Assembly (NCBI GenBank): GCA_023423855.1
Contig: JAFAEU010000357.1
Span: 1 to 7,755 of the forward strand
Source: Pseudomonadota bacterium
Lineage (GTDB): Bacteria; Pseudomonadota; Gammaproteobacteria; Xanthomonadales; Xanthomonadaceae
Length of the DNA: 7,755 nt
Direction: 5' to 3'
Shown: positions 1 to 6,793 of the stretch, piece by piece
Layout of the letters: the number at the start of each line of letters is the position of its first letter
Position numbering within the stretch: the stretch's first letter is position 1
Program-made: the position numbers and the translations under genes
Notes under the pieces: model-generated
What the model saw: only the letters and a program-made list of their open reading frames with translations
The model's database searches: none
What the model was told of the DNA's origin: nothing

Positions 1-25
1 GATCCATCTGGCTTTACGCAAAGAC

Positions 26-57
26 GCCGTCATCCCCGCTTTCGCGGGGATGACGGC
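26..57. repeat. Perfect 14-bp hairpin repeat (possible terminator)
   Basis: Arms 26-39 (GCCGTCATCCCCGC) and 44-57 (GCGGGGATGACGGC) are exact reverse complements around the loop TTTC. The core is the same as in the two repeats at 6738-6771 and 7092-7125, so this is a third member of one dispersed family. This copy is symmetrical and lacks the CCAGTGTCTT tail of the other two. A short T-containing stretch follows on the + strand (AGTTTCTTG), so it could also end transcription of a gene lying left of the window. The rest of 1-114 shows no gene. Confidence 0.8.
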
Positions 58-114
58 AGTTTCTTGAAGTCGCCCCCACAACGACCGGCGCGGCGACAGG
101 TAAGCTGTGCCCCC

Positions 115-1542
115 ATGAAGCACTGCCGGCACTTCATCGACGGCGCCTTCCGCGACCCCGCGGGCGGGCGCTGGCTCGACGTGTTCGAGCCAGCGACCGG
201 CCAGAGGCTGGCGCAGGTGGCCGCCGGCGATGCGGTCGACGTCGACGCCGCGGTCGCGGCCGCCTCCGCTGCGCTGCCGTCGTGGTCCGCCCTGCCCGAC
301 GAAGCCCGCGCACGCTGGCTGGAGCGGCTGGCCGATGCGCTGGAGGAACGCCTCGACGCCTTCGCGCAGGCCGAGTCGCGCGACGGCGGCAAGCCGATCC
401 GGCTCGCGCGCGAGGTCGAGATCCCGCGCGCCGTCGCCAACCTGCGCTTCTTCGCGCACGCGGCCACCCAGTTCGCCAGCGAATCGCACCATGGCCAGGC
501 CGGCCTGAACTACACGCTGCGCCGGCCGCTGGGCGTGGTCGGCACGATCTCGCCGTGGAACCTGCCGCTGTACCTATTCACCTGGAAGATCGCCCCGGCG
601 CTGGCGGCGGGCAATACGGTGGTCGCAAAGCCGTCGGAGGTCACGCCGATGAGCGCCACCCTGCTGGCCAAGCTCGCCGCCAAGATCGGTTTCCCCGCCG
701 GCGCGCTCAACCTGGTGCACGGATCCGGTCTCGATGCCGGTGAAGCGATCGTCGCGCATCCGCGTGTCCGCGCGGTGTCGTTCACCGGCAGCACCGCGGT
801 CGGCCGGCGCATCGCCGGCGTCGCCGGCCCGCTGCTGAAGAAGGTGTCGCTGGAGCTCGGCGGCAAGAACGCGACCCTCGTCTTCGCCGACAGCGACTGG
901 CGGGCGCAGCTCGACACCCTGGTGCGCTCGGCGTTCCAGAACAGCGGCCAGATCTGCCTGTGCGGATCGCGCCTGCTGGTGGAACGCGGCATCTACGCGC
1001 AGTTCCGCGAGGCCTTCGTCGAACGCGTGCGCAGCCTGCGCCTCGGCGATCCGGCCGATCCGGACACGCAACTCGGCCCGCTGGTCTCGCAGGCGCATTT
1101 CGACAAGGTGACGGCGGCGATCGAGCGCGCGCGGGGGGAAGGCGGCCGCTTGCTCTGCGGCGGCGGCGTGCCCGGGCGCCCCGGCTGGTTCATCGAGCCC
1201 ACCGTCATCGAAGGCCTCGGCCCCGACGCCGACACCAACCGGCAGGAGATCTTCGGCCCGGTCGCCACCCTCCAGCCCTTCGACGGCGACGACGACGCGC
1301 TGCACCTGGCCAACGCGACCGACTACGGCCTGTCGGCCTCGATCTGGACCCGCGACCTCGCCCGCGCGCACCGCCTCGCCGCCTCCGTCCGCGCCGGCGT
1401 CGTCTGGATCAACGCCTGGCTGATGCGCGACCTGCGCACGCCCTTCGGCGGCACCGGGCAGTCGGGCCTGGGCCGTGAAGGCGGGCTGGAGGCGATGCGT
1501 TTCTTCACCGAGCCGAAGAACATCGGCCTGTCTCTGGGATAA
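115..1542 (+). CDS. nbaE: 2-aminomuconate 6-semialdehyde dehydrogenase (ALDH superfamily)
   Basis: 475-aa cytosolic NAD-dependent aldehyde dehydrogenase, expected to oxidise 2-aminomuconate 6-semialdehyde to 2-aminomuconate. Seen in the sequence: the oxyanion Asn in SPWNLP (N149), cofactor-binding K172-PSE, general base E247 in LELGGKN, and catalytic Cys C281 in NSGQICLCGSR. The E-to-C spacing of 34 is typical of the family. EIFGPV and FGGTGQSGLGREGG are also present. The arginines in EIPRAVANLRFF and in RDLRTPFGG resemble the substrate-carboxylate arginines known in hydroxymuconic/aminomuconic semialdehyde dehydrogenases; that match is by recollection of the family. ATG 115 was preferred to an in-frame TTG at 64 because the family fold begins with the HFIDGAF segment right after it. 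There is no good Shine-Dalgarno; a weak TAAGCT box at 101-106 may give a near-leaderless start. Neighbours NbaF, NbaC and NbaD fix the substrate better than sequence alone. A close alternative is 2-hydroxymuconate semialdehyde dehydrogenase. Confidence 0.88.
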   Translation: MKHCRHFIDGAFRDPAGGRWLDVFEPATGQRLAQVAAGDAVDVDAAVAAASAALPSWSALPDEARARWLERLADALEERLDAFAQAESRDGGKPIRLAREVEIPRAVANLRFFAHAATQFASESHHGQAGLNYTLRRPLGVVGTISPWNLPLYLFTWKIAPALAAGNTVVAKPSEVTPMSATLLAKLAAKIGFPAGALNLVHGSGLDAGEAIVAHPRVRAVSFTGSTAVGRRIAGVAGPLLKKVSLELGGKNATLVFADSDWRAQLDTLVRSAFQNSGQICLCGSRLLVERGIYAQFREAFVERVRSLRLGDPADPDTQLGPLVSQAHFDKVTAAIERARGEGGRLLCGGGVPGRPGWFIEPTVIEGLGPDADTNRQEIFGPVATLQPFDGDDDALHLANATDYGLSASIWTRDLARAHRLAASVRAGVVWINAWLMRDLRTPFGGTGQSGLGREGGLEAMRFFTEPKNIGLSLG

Positions 1543-1543
1543 T
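1538..1543 (+). promoter_or_regulatory. Candidate -10 box for a leaderless carbonic anhydrase transcript
   Basis: GATAAT matches TATAAT at five of six positions. It contains the TAA stop of the dehydrogenase (1540-1542) and ends six bases before ATG 1550, which puts the expected transcription start at the A of the ATG. No Shine-Dalgarno lies in this gap. No convincing -35 was found 16-18 bp upstream, so this rests on the -10 match and its position. Confidence 0.4.
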
Positions 1544-1549
1544 CGCGGC

Positions 1550-2224
1550 ATGGGCGAACTCGACACACTCCTCGGCCGCAATCGCGAATGGGCCGACCGC
1601 GTCTCCCGCGAAGACCCCGGCTTCTTCGACCGGCTGTCGACGCAGCAGACCCCGAAATACCTTTGGATCGGCTGCTCCGATTCGCGCGTGCCGGCCAACC
1701 AGATCCTCGGCCTCGACCCGGGCGAGGTCTTCGTCCACCGCAACATCGCCAACGTGATGTCGCATGGCGACCTCAACGCGCTGTCGGTGATCCAGTTCGC
1801 GGTGGACATCCTCAAGGTCGAGCACATCCTGCTGGTCGGCCACTACGGCTGTGGCGGCGTGCACGCGGCGCTGACCGGCGCCCGCCTCGGCCTGGCCGAC
1901 AACTGGCTGCGCCACGTGTCCGACCTGGCGAAGAAGCACGTCGCCCTGCTCGCCGGTGTCGAATCCGAACCGCTGCGCCACGCGCGCATGTGCGAGATCA
2001 ACGCCATCGAACAGGCGCTCAACGTCTGCGAGACCACCGTGGTGCAGGACGCCTGGGCGCGCGGCCAGCGCCTAGCCGTGCACGGCTGGGTGTACTCGCT
2101 CAGCGACGGTCGCGTGCGCGAACTGGGCATGGACGTGTCCTCGCCCGACGATGTCTACACCACCTACCGCACGGCGCTGGCCGCGGTGACCGAAATCGCG
2201 GCGCAGGGAAAGCGCGATGCCTGA
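1550..2224 (+). CDS. can: Beta-class carbonic anhydrase
   Basis: 224-aa beta-carbonic anhydrase, which interconverts CO2 and bicarbonate in the cytosol. The zinc and catalytic residues are all visible: C42-S-D44-S-R46 and H98-Y-G-C101-GG. Numbering matches E. coli Can (C42, D44, R46, H98, C101), and the length is close to that protein's 220 aa. HRNIAN and the DAW/HGW(V)Y strands are also typical. The start is seven bases after the dehydrogenase stop, and there is no Shine-Dalgarno, so it may be made from its own leaderless transcript as well as by read-through. The last eight bases overlap the deaminase start, suggesting translational coupling. It sits inside an aminomuconate pathway operon; a role in handling CO2 from ACMS decarboxylation is inference. 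A general housekeeping role is equally possible. Confidence 0.95.
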   Translation: MGELDTLLGRNREWADRVSREDPGFFDRLSTQQTPKYLWIGCSDSRVPANQILGLDPGEVFVHRNIANVMSHGDLNALSVIQFAVDILKVEHILLVGHYGCGGVHAALTGARLGLADNWLRHVSDLAKKHVALLAGVESEPLRHARMCEINAIEQALNVCETTVVQDAWARGQRLAVHGWVYSLSDGRVRELGMDVSSPDDVYTTYRTALAAVTEIAAQGKRDA

Positions 2225-2666
2225 AGCCGTGCACGCCGCCGCGGCACCGAAGCCGGTCGGGCGCTATCCGCACGCGCGCCGGGTCGGCGAACTGCTGTTC
2301 CTCTCCGGCATCGGCCCGCGCGACCCGGCGACCGATGCGGTGCCCGGCAACGTGCTCGACGCCGACGGCAGGCTGGTCGCGCACGACATCGCCGCGCAGG
2401 CGCGCGCCGTGTTCGCCAACGTGCGCGCCGTACTCGAGGCCAGCGGCGCGCGCTGGGAGGATCTGGTCGACGTCACCGTCTACCTCACCGACATGGCCGG
2501 CGACTTCGCCGGCTACAACGCCGCCTGGGCCGAGCATTTTCCCGATGCGGCCACCGCCCCCTGCCGCACCACCCTCGGCATCGACGCCCTGCCCACGCCG
2601 ATCGCCATCGAGTTGAAGTGCGTCGCCGCGTTGAAGTCCCCTCCCCCGCGTGCGGGGGAGGGTTAG
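2217..2666 (+). CDS. nbaF: 2-aminomuconate deaminase (RidA/YjgF family)
   Basis: 149-aa RidA-fold protein, expected to hydrolyse 2-aminomuconate to 4-oxalocrotonate and ammonia. The N-terminus ([20 protein letters not shown]) and [12 protein letters not shown] are characteristic of the AmnD/NbaF branch. The substrate-binding Arg is R117 in PCRTTL, and E132 lies in [10 protein letters not shown]. The start ATG overlaps the carbonic anhydrase stop by eight bases, with an AGGGA Shine-Dalgarno at 2205-2209 inside the upstream gene. As I recall the family, these proteins end soon after IAIELKCVA. Here about ten extra residues ([10 protein letters not shown]) are encoded by a hairpin repeat that also supplies the TAG stop. 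A general imine-hydrolysing RidA is the alternative, but the neighbours strongly favour the aminomuconate enzyme. Confidence 0.88.
   Translation: MPEAVHAAAAPKPVGRYPHARRVGELLFLSGIGPRDPATDAVPGNVLDADGRLVAHDIAAQARAVFANVRAVLEASGARWEDLVDVTVYLTDMAGDFAGYNAAWAEHFPDAATAPCRTTLGIDALPTPIAIELKCVAALKSPPPRAGEG
2639..2662. repeat. REP-like hairpin, CCCTCCCCCGC family
   Basis: Arms 2639-2649 (CCCTCCCCCGC) and 2652-2662 (GCGGGGGAGGG) are perfectly complementary over 11 bp around GT. The tail GGTTAGGGTGGGGGCCACC that follows is the usual continuation of this GC-rich dispersed repeat type, whose antisense reading gives the familiar peptide [12 protein letters not shown]. It forms the 3' end of the deaminase gene and lies 30 bp before the dioxygenase ATG. 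It differs from the CGTCATCCCCGC family elsewhere in the window. Confidence 0.75.
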
Positions 2667-2691
2667 GGTGGGGGCCACCGGAGAACCCGCC

Positions 2692-3255
2692 ATGATTCCA
2701 GCCCCGCTGAACTTCCAGAAGTGGATCGAGGACAACCGCCACCTGCTCAAGCCGCCGGTGGGCAACAAGTGCATCTACGACGGCGACTTCATCGTCATGG
2801 TCGTCGGCGGCCCCAACGCCCGCACCGACTACCACTGGGAGGAAGGTCCCGAGTGGTTCTACCAGCTAGAGGGCGAGATGACCCTGCGCATCCAGGAGGG
2901 GTTTGATGGAGAGCGGGGCAAGGTCCGCGACATCCCGATCCGTGCCGGCGAAACCTTCCTGCTGCCGCCGCGCGTGCCGCATTCACCGCAGCGCGCCGAA
3001 GCTTCCATCGGCCTGGTGATCGAACGCAGGCGCCTGCCGCACGAGGACGACGGCCTGCTCTGGTTCTGCGAGAACTGCAACGAAAAGGTCTACGAGGAGT
3101 ATTTCCACCTCAATGACATCGAGCAGGACTTCTTCCGCGTCTTCGAGACCTTCTACCGCAGCGACGAACTGCGCACCTGCCGGGCCTGCGGCCACCTCAA
3201 CCCCCGCCCGACCCGCTACGAGATGCAGGCCGATTCGCAGGCCGACATCACCTGA
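2692..3255 (+). CDS. nbaC: 3-hydroxyanthranilate 3,4-dioxygenase
   Basis: 187-aa cupin dioxygenase that opens 3-hydroxyanthranilate with O2 to 2-amino-3-carboxymuconate 6-semialdehyde (ACMS). The catalytic iron ligands are H48 and E54 in [14 protein letters not shown] and H97 in [11 protein letters not shown]44, R101 and E111 fit the known substrate-binding positions. The C-terminal rubredoxin-like iron site of the bacterial form is complete: C126-x2-C129 and C163-x2-C166. ATG 2692 is preceded by a good GGAGA at 2680-2684, seven bases away, and the protein begins with the family's [10 protein letters not shown]. It follows the deaminase stop by 25 bp, separated by the tail of a hairpin repeat. 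The decarboxylase starts ten bases after its stop. Because free ACMS cyclises to quinolinate, close coupling to the next gene makes sense. Confidence 0.96.
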   Translation: MIPAPLNFQKWIEDNRHLLKPPVGNKCIYDGDFIVMVVGGPNARTDYHWEEGPEWFYQLEGEMTLRIQEGFDGERGKVRDIPIRAGETFLLPPRVPHSPQRAEASIGLVIERRRLPHEDDGLLWFCENCNEKVYEEYFHLNDIEQDFFRVFETFYRSDELRTCRACGHLNPRPTRYEMQADSQADIT

Positions 3256-3265
3256 GCCGCGGCGC

Positions 3266-4291
3266 ATGCTCAAGATCGACATCCACGCCCACTATCTCCC
3301 GCGCGACTGGCCCGACCTCGCGCGTAGGTACGGTGAGGCGCGCTTCCCGGTGATCCACCACACCGAGGACGGCCGCCACCGGATCTACAAGGATGGCCGG
3401 TTCTTCCGCGAGATCTGGTCCAAGACCTGGGATCCGCAGGAACGCATCGACGACTACGCGCGCTTCGGCGTGCAGGTGCAGGTGATCAGCACGGTGCCGG
3501 TGATGTTCAGCTACTGGGCCAAGCCTGCGCACGCGCTGGAGCTGCACCAGGCGCTCAACGACCATATGGCGCACACCTGCCGCGACTTCCCGCGCCACTA
3601 CGCCGGCATCGGCACGGTGCCGCTGCAGTCGCCGCGGCTGGCGGTGCAGGAACTCGAGCGCTGCATGGACCAGCTCGGCCTGCAGGGCGTGCAGATCGGT
3701 TCGCACGTGCAATGTCCCGACGGCGCGCACTGGAACCTCGACGCGCCGGAACTGTTCCCGTTCTTCGAGGCCGCCGCCGACCTCGGCGCCGCGATCCTCG
3801 TGCATCCCTGGGACATGATGGGCACCGACACCATGCCTAGGTACTGGTTGCCGTGGCTGGTGGGCATGCCGGCCGAGCAGTCGCGAGCGGCCTGCTGCCT
3901 CGTGTTCGGCGGCGTGCTGGAGCGGCTGCCGAAGCTCAAGGTGTGCATGGCCCACGGCGGCGGCAGCTTCCCCTACACCATCGGCCGCATCGAGCACGGC
4001 TTCAACATGCGGCCCGACCTGGTCGCCACCGACAACCCGCACAATCCGCGCGACTACCTGCGCAGGCTCTACTTCGACTCCTGGGTCGCCGATCCGCGCG
4101 CACTGCAGTACCTGCTCGATACCTGCGGCGTGGACCGGGTAATGCTCGGCACCGACTATCCCTTCCCGCTCGGCGAACAGGTGCCTGGCGCGGGCATCGA
4201 GGAGATCGCGCTCGAAGAAGCCGCGAAGGCACGCCTGTACCACGGCACCGCGCTGGAGTGGCTGGGGGTGCCGCTGTCGCGCTTCGCCTGA
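3266..4291 (+). CDS. nbaD: 2-amino-3-carboxymuconate 6-semialdehyde decarboxylase (ACMSD)
   Basis: 341-aa amidohydrolase-superfamily zinc decarboxylase that converts ACMS to 2-aminomuconate semialdehyde plus CO2, diverting it from quinolinate and NAD. Zinc ligands and catalytic residues are present in order: H7-x-H9 in IDIHAHYLP, H180 in LVHPWDM, catalytic H230 in MAHGGGSFPY, and D297 in GTDYPFP. The length is like the human and Pseudomonas enzymes (about 335 aa). ATG 3266 was chosen because the metal motif must lie at the extreme N-terminus; the open frame continues upstream only because stops are rare in this GC-rich DNA. It starts ten bases after the dioxygenase stop with no clear Shine-Dalgarno, so translational coupling is likely. 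It is the last + strand gene before a convergent gene whose end is 20 bp away. Confidence 0.96.
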   Translation: MLKIDIHAHYLPRDWPDLARRYGEARFPVIHHTEDGRHRIYKDGRFFREIWSKTWDPQERIDDYARFGVQVQVISTVPVMFSYWAKPAHALELHQALNDHMAHTCRDFPRHYAGIGTVPLQSPRLAVQELERCMDQLGLQGVQIGSHVQCPDGAHWNLDAPELFPFFEAAADLGAAILVHPWDMMGTDTMPRYWLPWLVGMPAEQSRAACCLVFGGVLERLPKLKVCMAHGGGSFPYTIGRIEHGFNMRPDLVATDNPHNPRDYLRRLYFDSWVADPRALQYLLDTCGVDRVMLGTDYPFPLGEQVPGAGIEEIALEEAAKARLYHGTALEWLGVPLSRFA

Positions 4292-4311
4292 CGCGATCGC
4301 GACGCGCGGAC

Positions 4312-5334
4312 TCAGGGCGCCGGGCGTACGCGGTCGTTGCTCAGCAGGAACCCGTCGCGCACCAGCGACCACCACAGGTAGCGCCGCCGCTCCATGCCGG
4401 CAACACGCCACGGCAGCGCCCGGCTGCCGCGGATGTCGTAGACCGGCGTGTCCTGGACGTGCAGGTGCAGATGCGCGAAGTCCGAGTTCCCCGAGTTGCC
4501 GGCGCGGGCGATCTCCTGCCCCGCGCGCACACGATCGCCGTCCTTCACCAGGATGCTGCCCCGGCGGAAGTGCGCCAGGGCCACGTGGCGACCCTCGTCG
4601 ATTCGGATGATCACGTGATTGCCGGGCAGGACCTCGCGGCTGGCGCCGTCTGGATGGCCGTCGACCGCGTGCACGACCACGCCATCCACCGGCGACAACA
4701 CTTTCGCGCCGAAGGTGCAGGAGTCTTCCTGGCGGCCGCCATCACCGCGGAACAATCGTCCGTCGTCGCAGAGCGCAGCGAGGTCGGCGGCATATTTCTG
4801 CGAAGCGATCCGGTCGTGGTGATTGGTGGCGCTGCTGGCGCCCGCGCCGGTCACGACCCAGGTCCCCTCGAACGGCACCCGCGCCAGCACCACGGTGTCC
4901 GCGAGCGGCGGATAGGCGAAGGCGCGCACCGCGCCGAGGACGAACAGCAGCCCGAGCGCGCCAAGCGCGAACGTCGCCAGCGCGCCCAGCCCCCACAACC
5001 AGGCGCGCCGCCTGCGCGGCAGCCATGCCGCCAGGACGACTTCGAGCAGCACGTAGGCGGCGAAGACGATCGCGAAACCGGCCTGCAGCAGCGCCGGCAT
5101 GAAGAACGTCCCGCGCTGCAGCACGAACAGGCAGGCCAGCAGTCCCAGCCCGAACAGCACCAGCGCGACCACGCGCAGGCCCTGGACCAGGCGGACCGTC
5201 AGCGGCGTGTGCCGCAACCCCTGGCGCTCCCCGCGCGTGCGCCACGCCCACGCCACGCGCGCCAGCAACAGCACCGCGAACAGGGCAGTCCCGACCAGCG
5301 CGGCGGTGCGCATCAACTGTTCGAATTCGGCCAT
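4312..5334 (-). CDS. Membrane-anchored M23 family metallopeptidase (LytM-like)
   Basis: 340-aa protein with four N-terminal membrane helices (about residues 10-30, 50-72, 79-104, 112-136) and a C-terminal M23 peptidase domain. Positive charges lie at 32-48 and in LPRRRR (105-110), so the positive-inside rule places both those loops in the cytoplasm and the catalytic domain in the periplasm. Zinc and catalytic residues: His in NHHDR (172/173), D184 in QKYAADL, H255 in VALAHF, and H288-L-H290 in FAHLHLHV. M23 enzymes are mostly zinc endopeptidases of peptidoglycan cross-bridges or stems; the actual substrate is not known here. C189 and C206 bracket an insertion after D184 and could form a disulfide. 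The gene is convergent with nbaD (20-bp gap) and divergent from kynU (109-bp gap), and has no metabolic link to the kynurenine genes. Start 5334 is the first good ATG, with a G-rich weak Shine-Dalgarno. Confidence 0.88.
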   Translation of the reverse strand: MAEFEQLMRTAALVGTALFAVLLLARVAWAWRTRGERQGLRHTPLTVRLVQGLRVVALVLFGLGLLACLFVLQRGTFFMPALLQAGFAIVFAAYVLLEVVLAAWLPRRRRAWLWGLGALATFALGALGLLFVLGAVRAFAYPPLADTVVLARVPFEGTWVVTGAGASSATNHHDRIASQKYAADLAALCDDGRLFRGDGGRQEDSCTFGAKVLSPVDGVVVHAVDGHPDGASREVLPGNHVIIRIDEGRHVALAHFRRGSILVKDGDRVRAGQEIARAGNSGNSDFAHLHLHVQDTPVYDIRGSRALPWRVAGMERRRYLWWSLVRDGFLLSNDRVRPAP

Positions 5335-5431
5335 CGCCGCCCCCGAGGCTCCCCAGCCAGCGGTCCACCCTACCGGCCGCCCGGGCGTGGATCAATGCCC
5401 GGTGCCGCATGCCCGCCATCATGCAGCCGCC

Positions 5432-5437
5432 TACAAT
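5432..5437 (+). promoter_or_regulatory. Candidate -10 box for a leaderless kynU transcript
   Basis: TACAAT matches TATAAT at five of six positions and ends six bases before ATG 5444, so the predicted transcription start is the A of the start codon. No Shine-Dalgarno precedes kynU. No recognisable -35 lies 16-18 bp upstream. The 109-bp region between the divergent M23 gene and kynU holds no other site I can support. Confidence 0.42.
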
Positions 5438-5443
5438 GCAGCC

Positions 5444-6715
5444 ATGACCGACCCCTTCTCCGAAGCCGGCGCACACGCGCTCGACGCCGCCGATCCGCTG
5501 CGCACCTTGCGCGACGATTTCCTGATCCCGCGCCACGGCGGCGTCGAGCAGGCCTACTTCTGCGGCAATTCGCTGGGCCTGCAGCCGAAAGGCGCACGTG
5601 CGCACGTCGAGGAAGTGCTGGACAAATGGGCGACCGAGGCGGTCGAGGGCCACTTCACCGGGCAGGCGCAGTGGATGCCCTATCACGAGCTGGTGCGCGA
5701 TCCACTGGCCGAAGTCGTCGGCGCACTGCCGTCGGAAGTGGTGGCGATGAACTCGCTGACCGCCAACCTGCACCTGATGATGGTCAGCTTCTACCAGCCC
5801 ACGATCGAGCGCACCGCGATCCTGGTCGAAGCCGGCAGCTTCCCGTCGGATCGCTATGCGGTGGAATCGCAGCTGAAGTATCGCGGACTGCCGCCGAAGC
5901 ACACGCTGATCGAGGTGGAACCGGACAACGCCGACGGCACTTTCTCGATGGAGGCGATCGAACGCGCGATCCGGGACAACCGCCAGCGGCTAGCCCTGGT
6001 GCTGTGGCCCGGCGTGCAGTACCGCACCGGGCAGGCCTTCGACCTGGCGGACATCGCGCGCATCGCCCACGACGTCGGCGCCATCGCCGGCTTCGACCTC
6101 GCCCACGCCGTGGGCAACCTGCCGCTGCGGTTGCACGACAGCGGCGCCGACTTCGCGGTCTGGTGCCACTACAAGTACATGAACGCCGGCCCGGGCGCGG
6201 TCGCCGGCTGTTTCGTGCACGAGCGCCACGCGCGCACGCAGCGCCCGCGCTTCGCCGGCTGGTGGGGACACGAGCCGGACACCCGCTTCCGCATGGGGCC
6301 GGAGTTCGTGCCCACACCCGGCGCCGACGGCTGGCAGCTCAGCAACCCGCCGATCCTCGGGCTGGCGCCGCTGCGCGCGTCGCTGGACCTGTTCGCGCGG
6401 GCGGGGATGCCCGCGCTGCGCGCGAAGTCGGGGCGGCTGACCGGTTACCTGGAAGCCCTGATCGACGCCCGCCTGCGCGACGCGCTGCAGGTCATCACCC
6501 CGCGCGACCCGGCGCAGCGCGGCTGCCAGTTGTCGCTGCGCGTCGCCGGCGGCCGCGCACGGGGACGCGCCCTGTTCGAATTCCTCGGCGCCCAGGGCAT
6601 CGTCGGCGACTGGCGCGAGCCGGACGTGATCCGGATTTCCCCCGCGCCGCTCTACAACACGCACGCGGACGTGCTGCGCTTTGCGCGGGCGGTCGAGCAT
6701 TGGCGGGCATCATGA
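5444..6715 (+). CDS. kynU: Kynureninase
   Basis: 423-aa PLP-dependent kynureninase. It cleaves 3-hydroxykynurenine to 3-hydroxyanthranilate and L-alanine, or kynurenine to anthranilate, in the cytosol. The Schiff-base lysine is K244 in CHYKYMNAGPG. D218 and H221 in FDLAHAVGN bind the PLP pyridine and active-site region. Y243 precedes the lysine. All four sit at a constant offset of 17 from the Pseudomonas fluorescens enzyme (D201, H204, Y226, K227). YFCGNSLGLQP, MNSLTANLHLMM and RFAGWWGHEP are also family signatures. Length agrees with the family (about 416). ATG 5444 is the first in-frame ATG after the divergent gene; the ATGs at 5421 and 5436 are out of frame. It heads the second + strand block and was probably followed directly by kmo before the repeat/GIY-YIG element came between them. 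Confidence 0.97.
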   Translation: MTDPFSEAGAHALDAADPLRTLRDDFLIPRHGGVEQAYFCGNSLGLQPKGARAHVEEVLDKWATEAVEGHFTGQAQWMPYHELVRDPLAEVVGALPSEVVAMNSLTANLHLMMVSFYQPTIERTAILVEAGSFPSDRYAVESQLKYRGLPPKHTLIEVEPDNADGTFSMEAIERAIRDNRQRLALVLWPGVQYRTGQAFDLADIARIAHDVGAIAGFDLAHAVGNLPLRLHDSGADFAVWCHYKYMNAGPGAVAGCFVHERHARTQRPRFAGWWGHEPDTRFRMGPEFVPTPGADGWQLSNPPILGLAPLRASLDLFARAGMPALRAKSGRLTGYLEALIDARLRDALQVITPRDPAQRGCQLSLRVAGGRARGRALFEFLGAQGIVGDWREPDVIRISPAPLYNTHADVLRFARAVEHWRAS

Positions 6716-6737
6716 CCACGGCATCGGAAGCCGTTCC

Positions 6738-6771
6738 CGTCGTCCCCGCGAAGGCGGGGACCCAGTGTCTT
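6738..6771 (+). repeat. Left inverted hairpin repeat flanking the GIY-YIG remnant
   Basis: A 34-nt element beginning CGTCGTCCCCGCGAAGGCGG and ending CCAGTGTCTT. It contains an 8-bp hairpin, arms 6742-6749 and 6754-6761, loop GAAG. Its reverse complement recurs at 7092-7125 with two differences (6742 and 6761), which are the two partners of the closing base pair. Its core is shared with the hairpin at 26-57. It starts 22 bp after the kynU stop. Confidence 0.85.
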
Positions 6772-6772
6772 T

Positions 6773-6790
6773 CTTGCCAAGGAGGGCAAG
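6773..6790 (+). promoter_or_regulatory. Shine-Dalgarno in a hairpin loop, upstream of a lost start codon
   Basis: AAGGAGG (6779-6785) is the strongest Shine-Dalgarno in the window. It lies eight bases before ACG 6794, where the GIY-YIG protein should begin. The flanking CTTGCC (6773-6778) and GGCAAG (6785-6790) are complementary, so AAGGAG sits in a six-base loop. The site shows that 6794 was the original start. Confidence 0.6.
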
Positions 6791-6793
6791 GCC

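Noticed and set aside
64..114. TTG-initiated N-terminal extension of the dehydrogenase
   Set aside because: The added 17 residues are basic and unlike the family, and ATG 115 leads straight into the conserved N-terminal segment.
574..1827. Long - strand open frame opposite the dehydrogenase and carbonic anhydrase
   Set aside because: It mirrors two clearly conserved + strand genes, has low-complexity composition and no recognisable motif.
2893..2908. AGGAGG followed by ATG inside the dioxygenase gene
   Set aside because: The ATG is out of frame and opens only a short frame without features; the purine run is explained by the codons for QEG.
4292..4301. Palindrome CGCGATCGCG between the convergent gene ends
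   Set aside because: It is a 10-bp self-complementary site without a loop or T-run, too short to call a terminator or operator in such GC-rich DNA.
5099..5443. Upstream extension of the kynU frame
   Set aside because: It would overlap the start of the divergent M23 gene by over 200 bases. Kynureninase family length and the YFCGNSLGL position fit ATG 5444.
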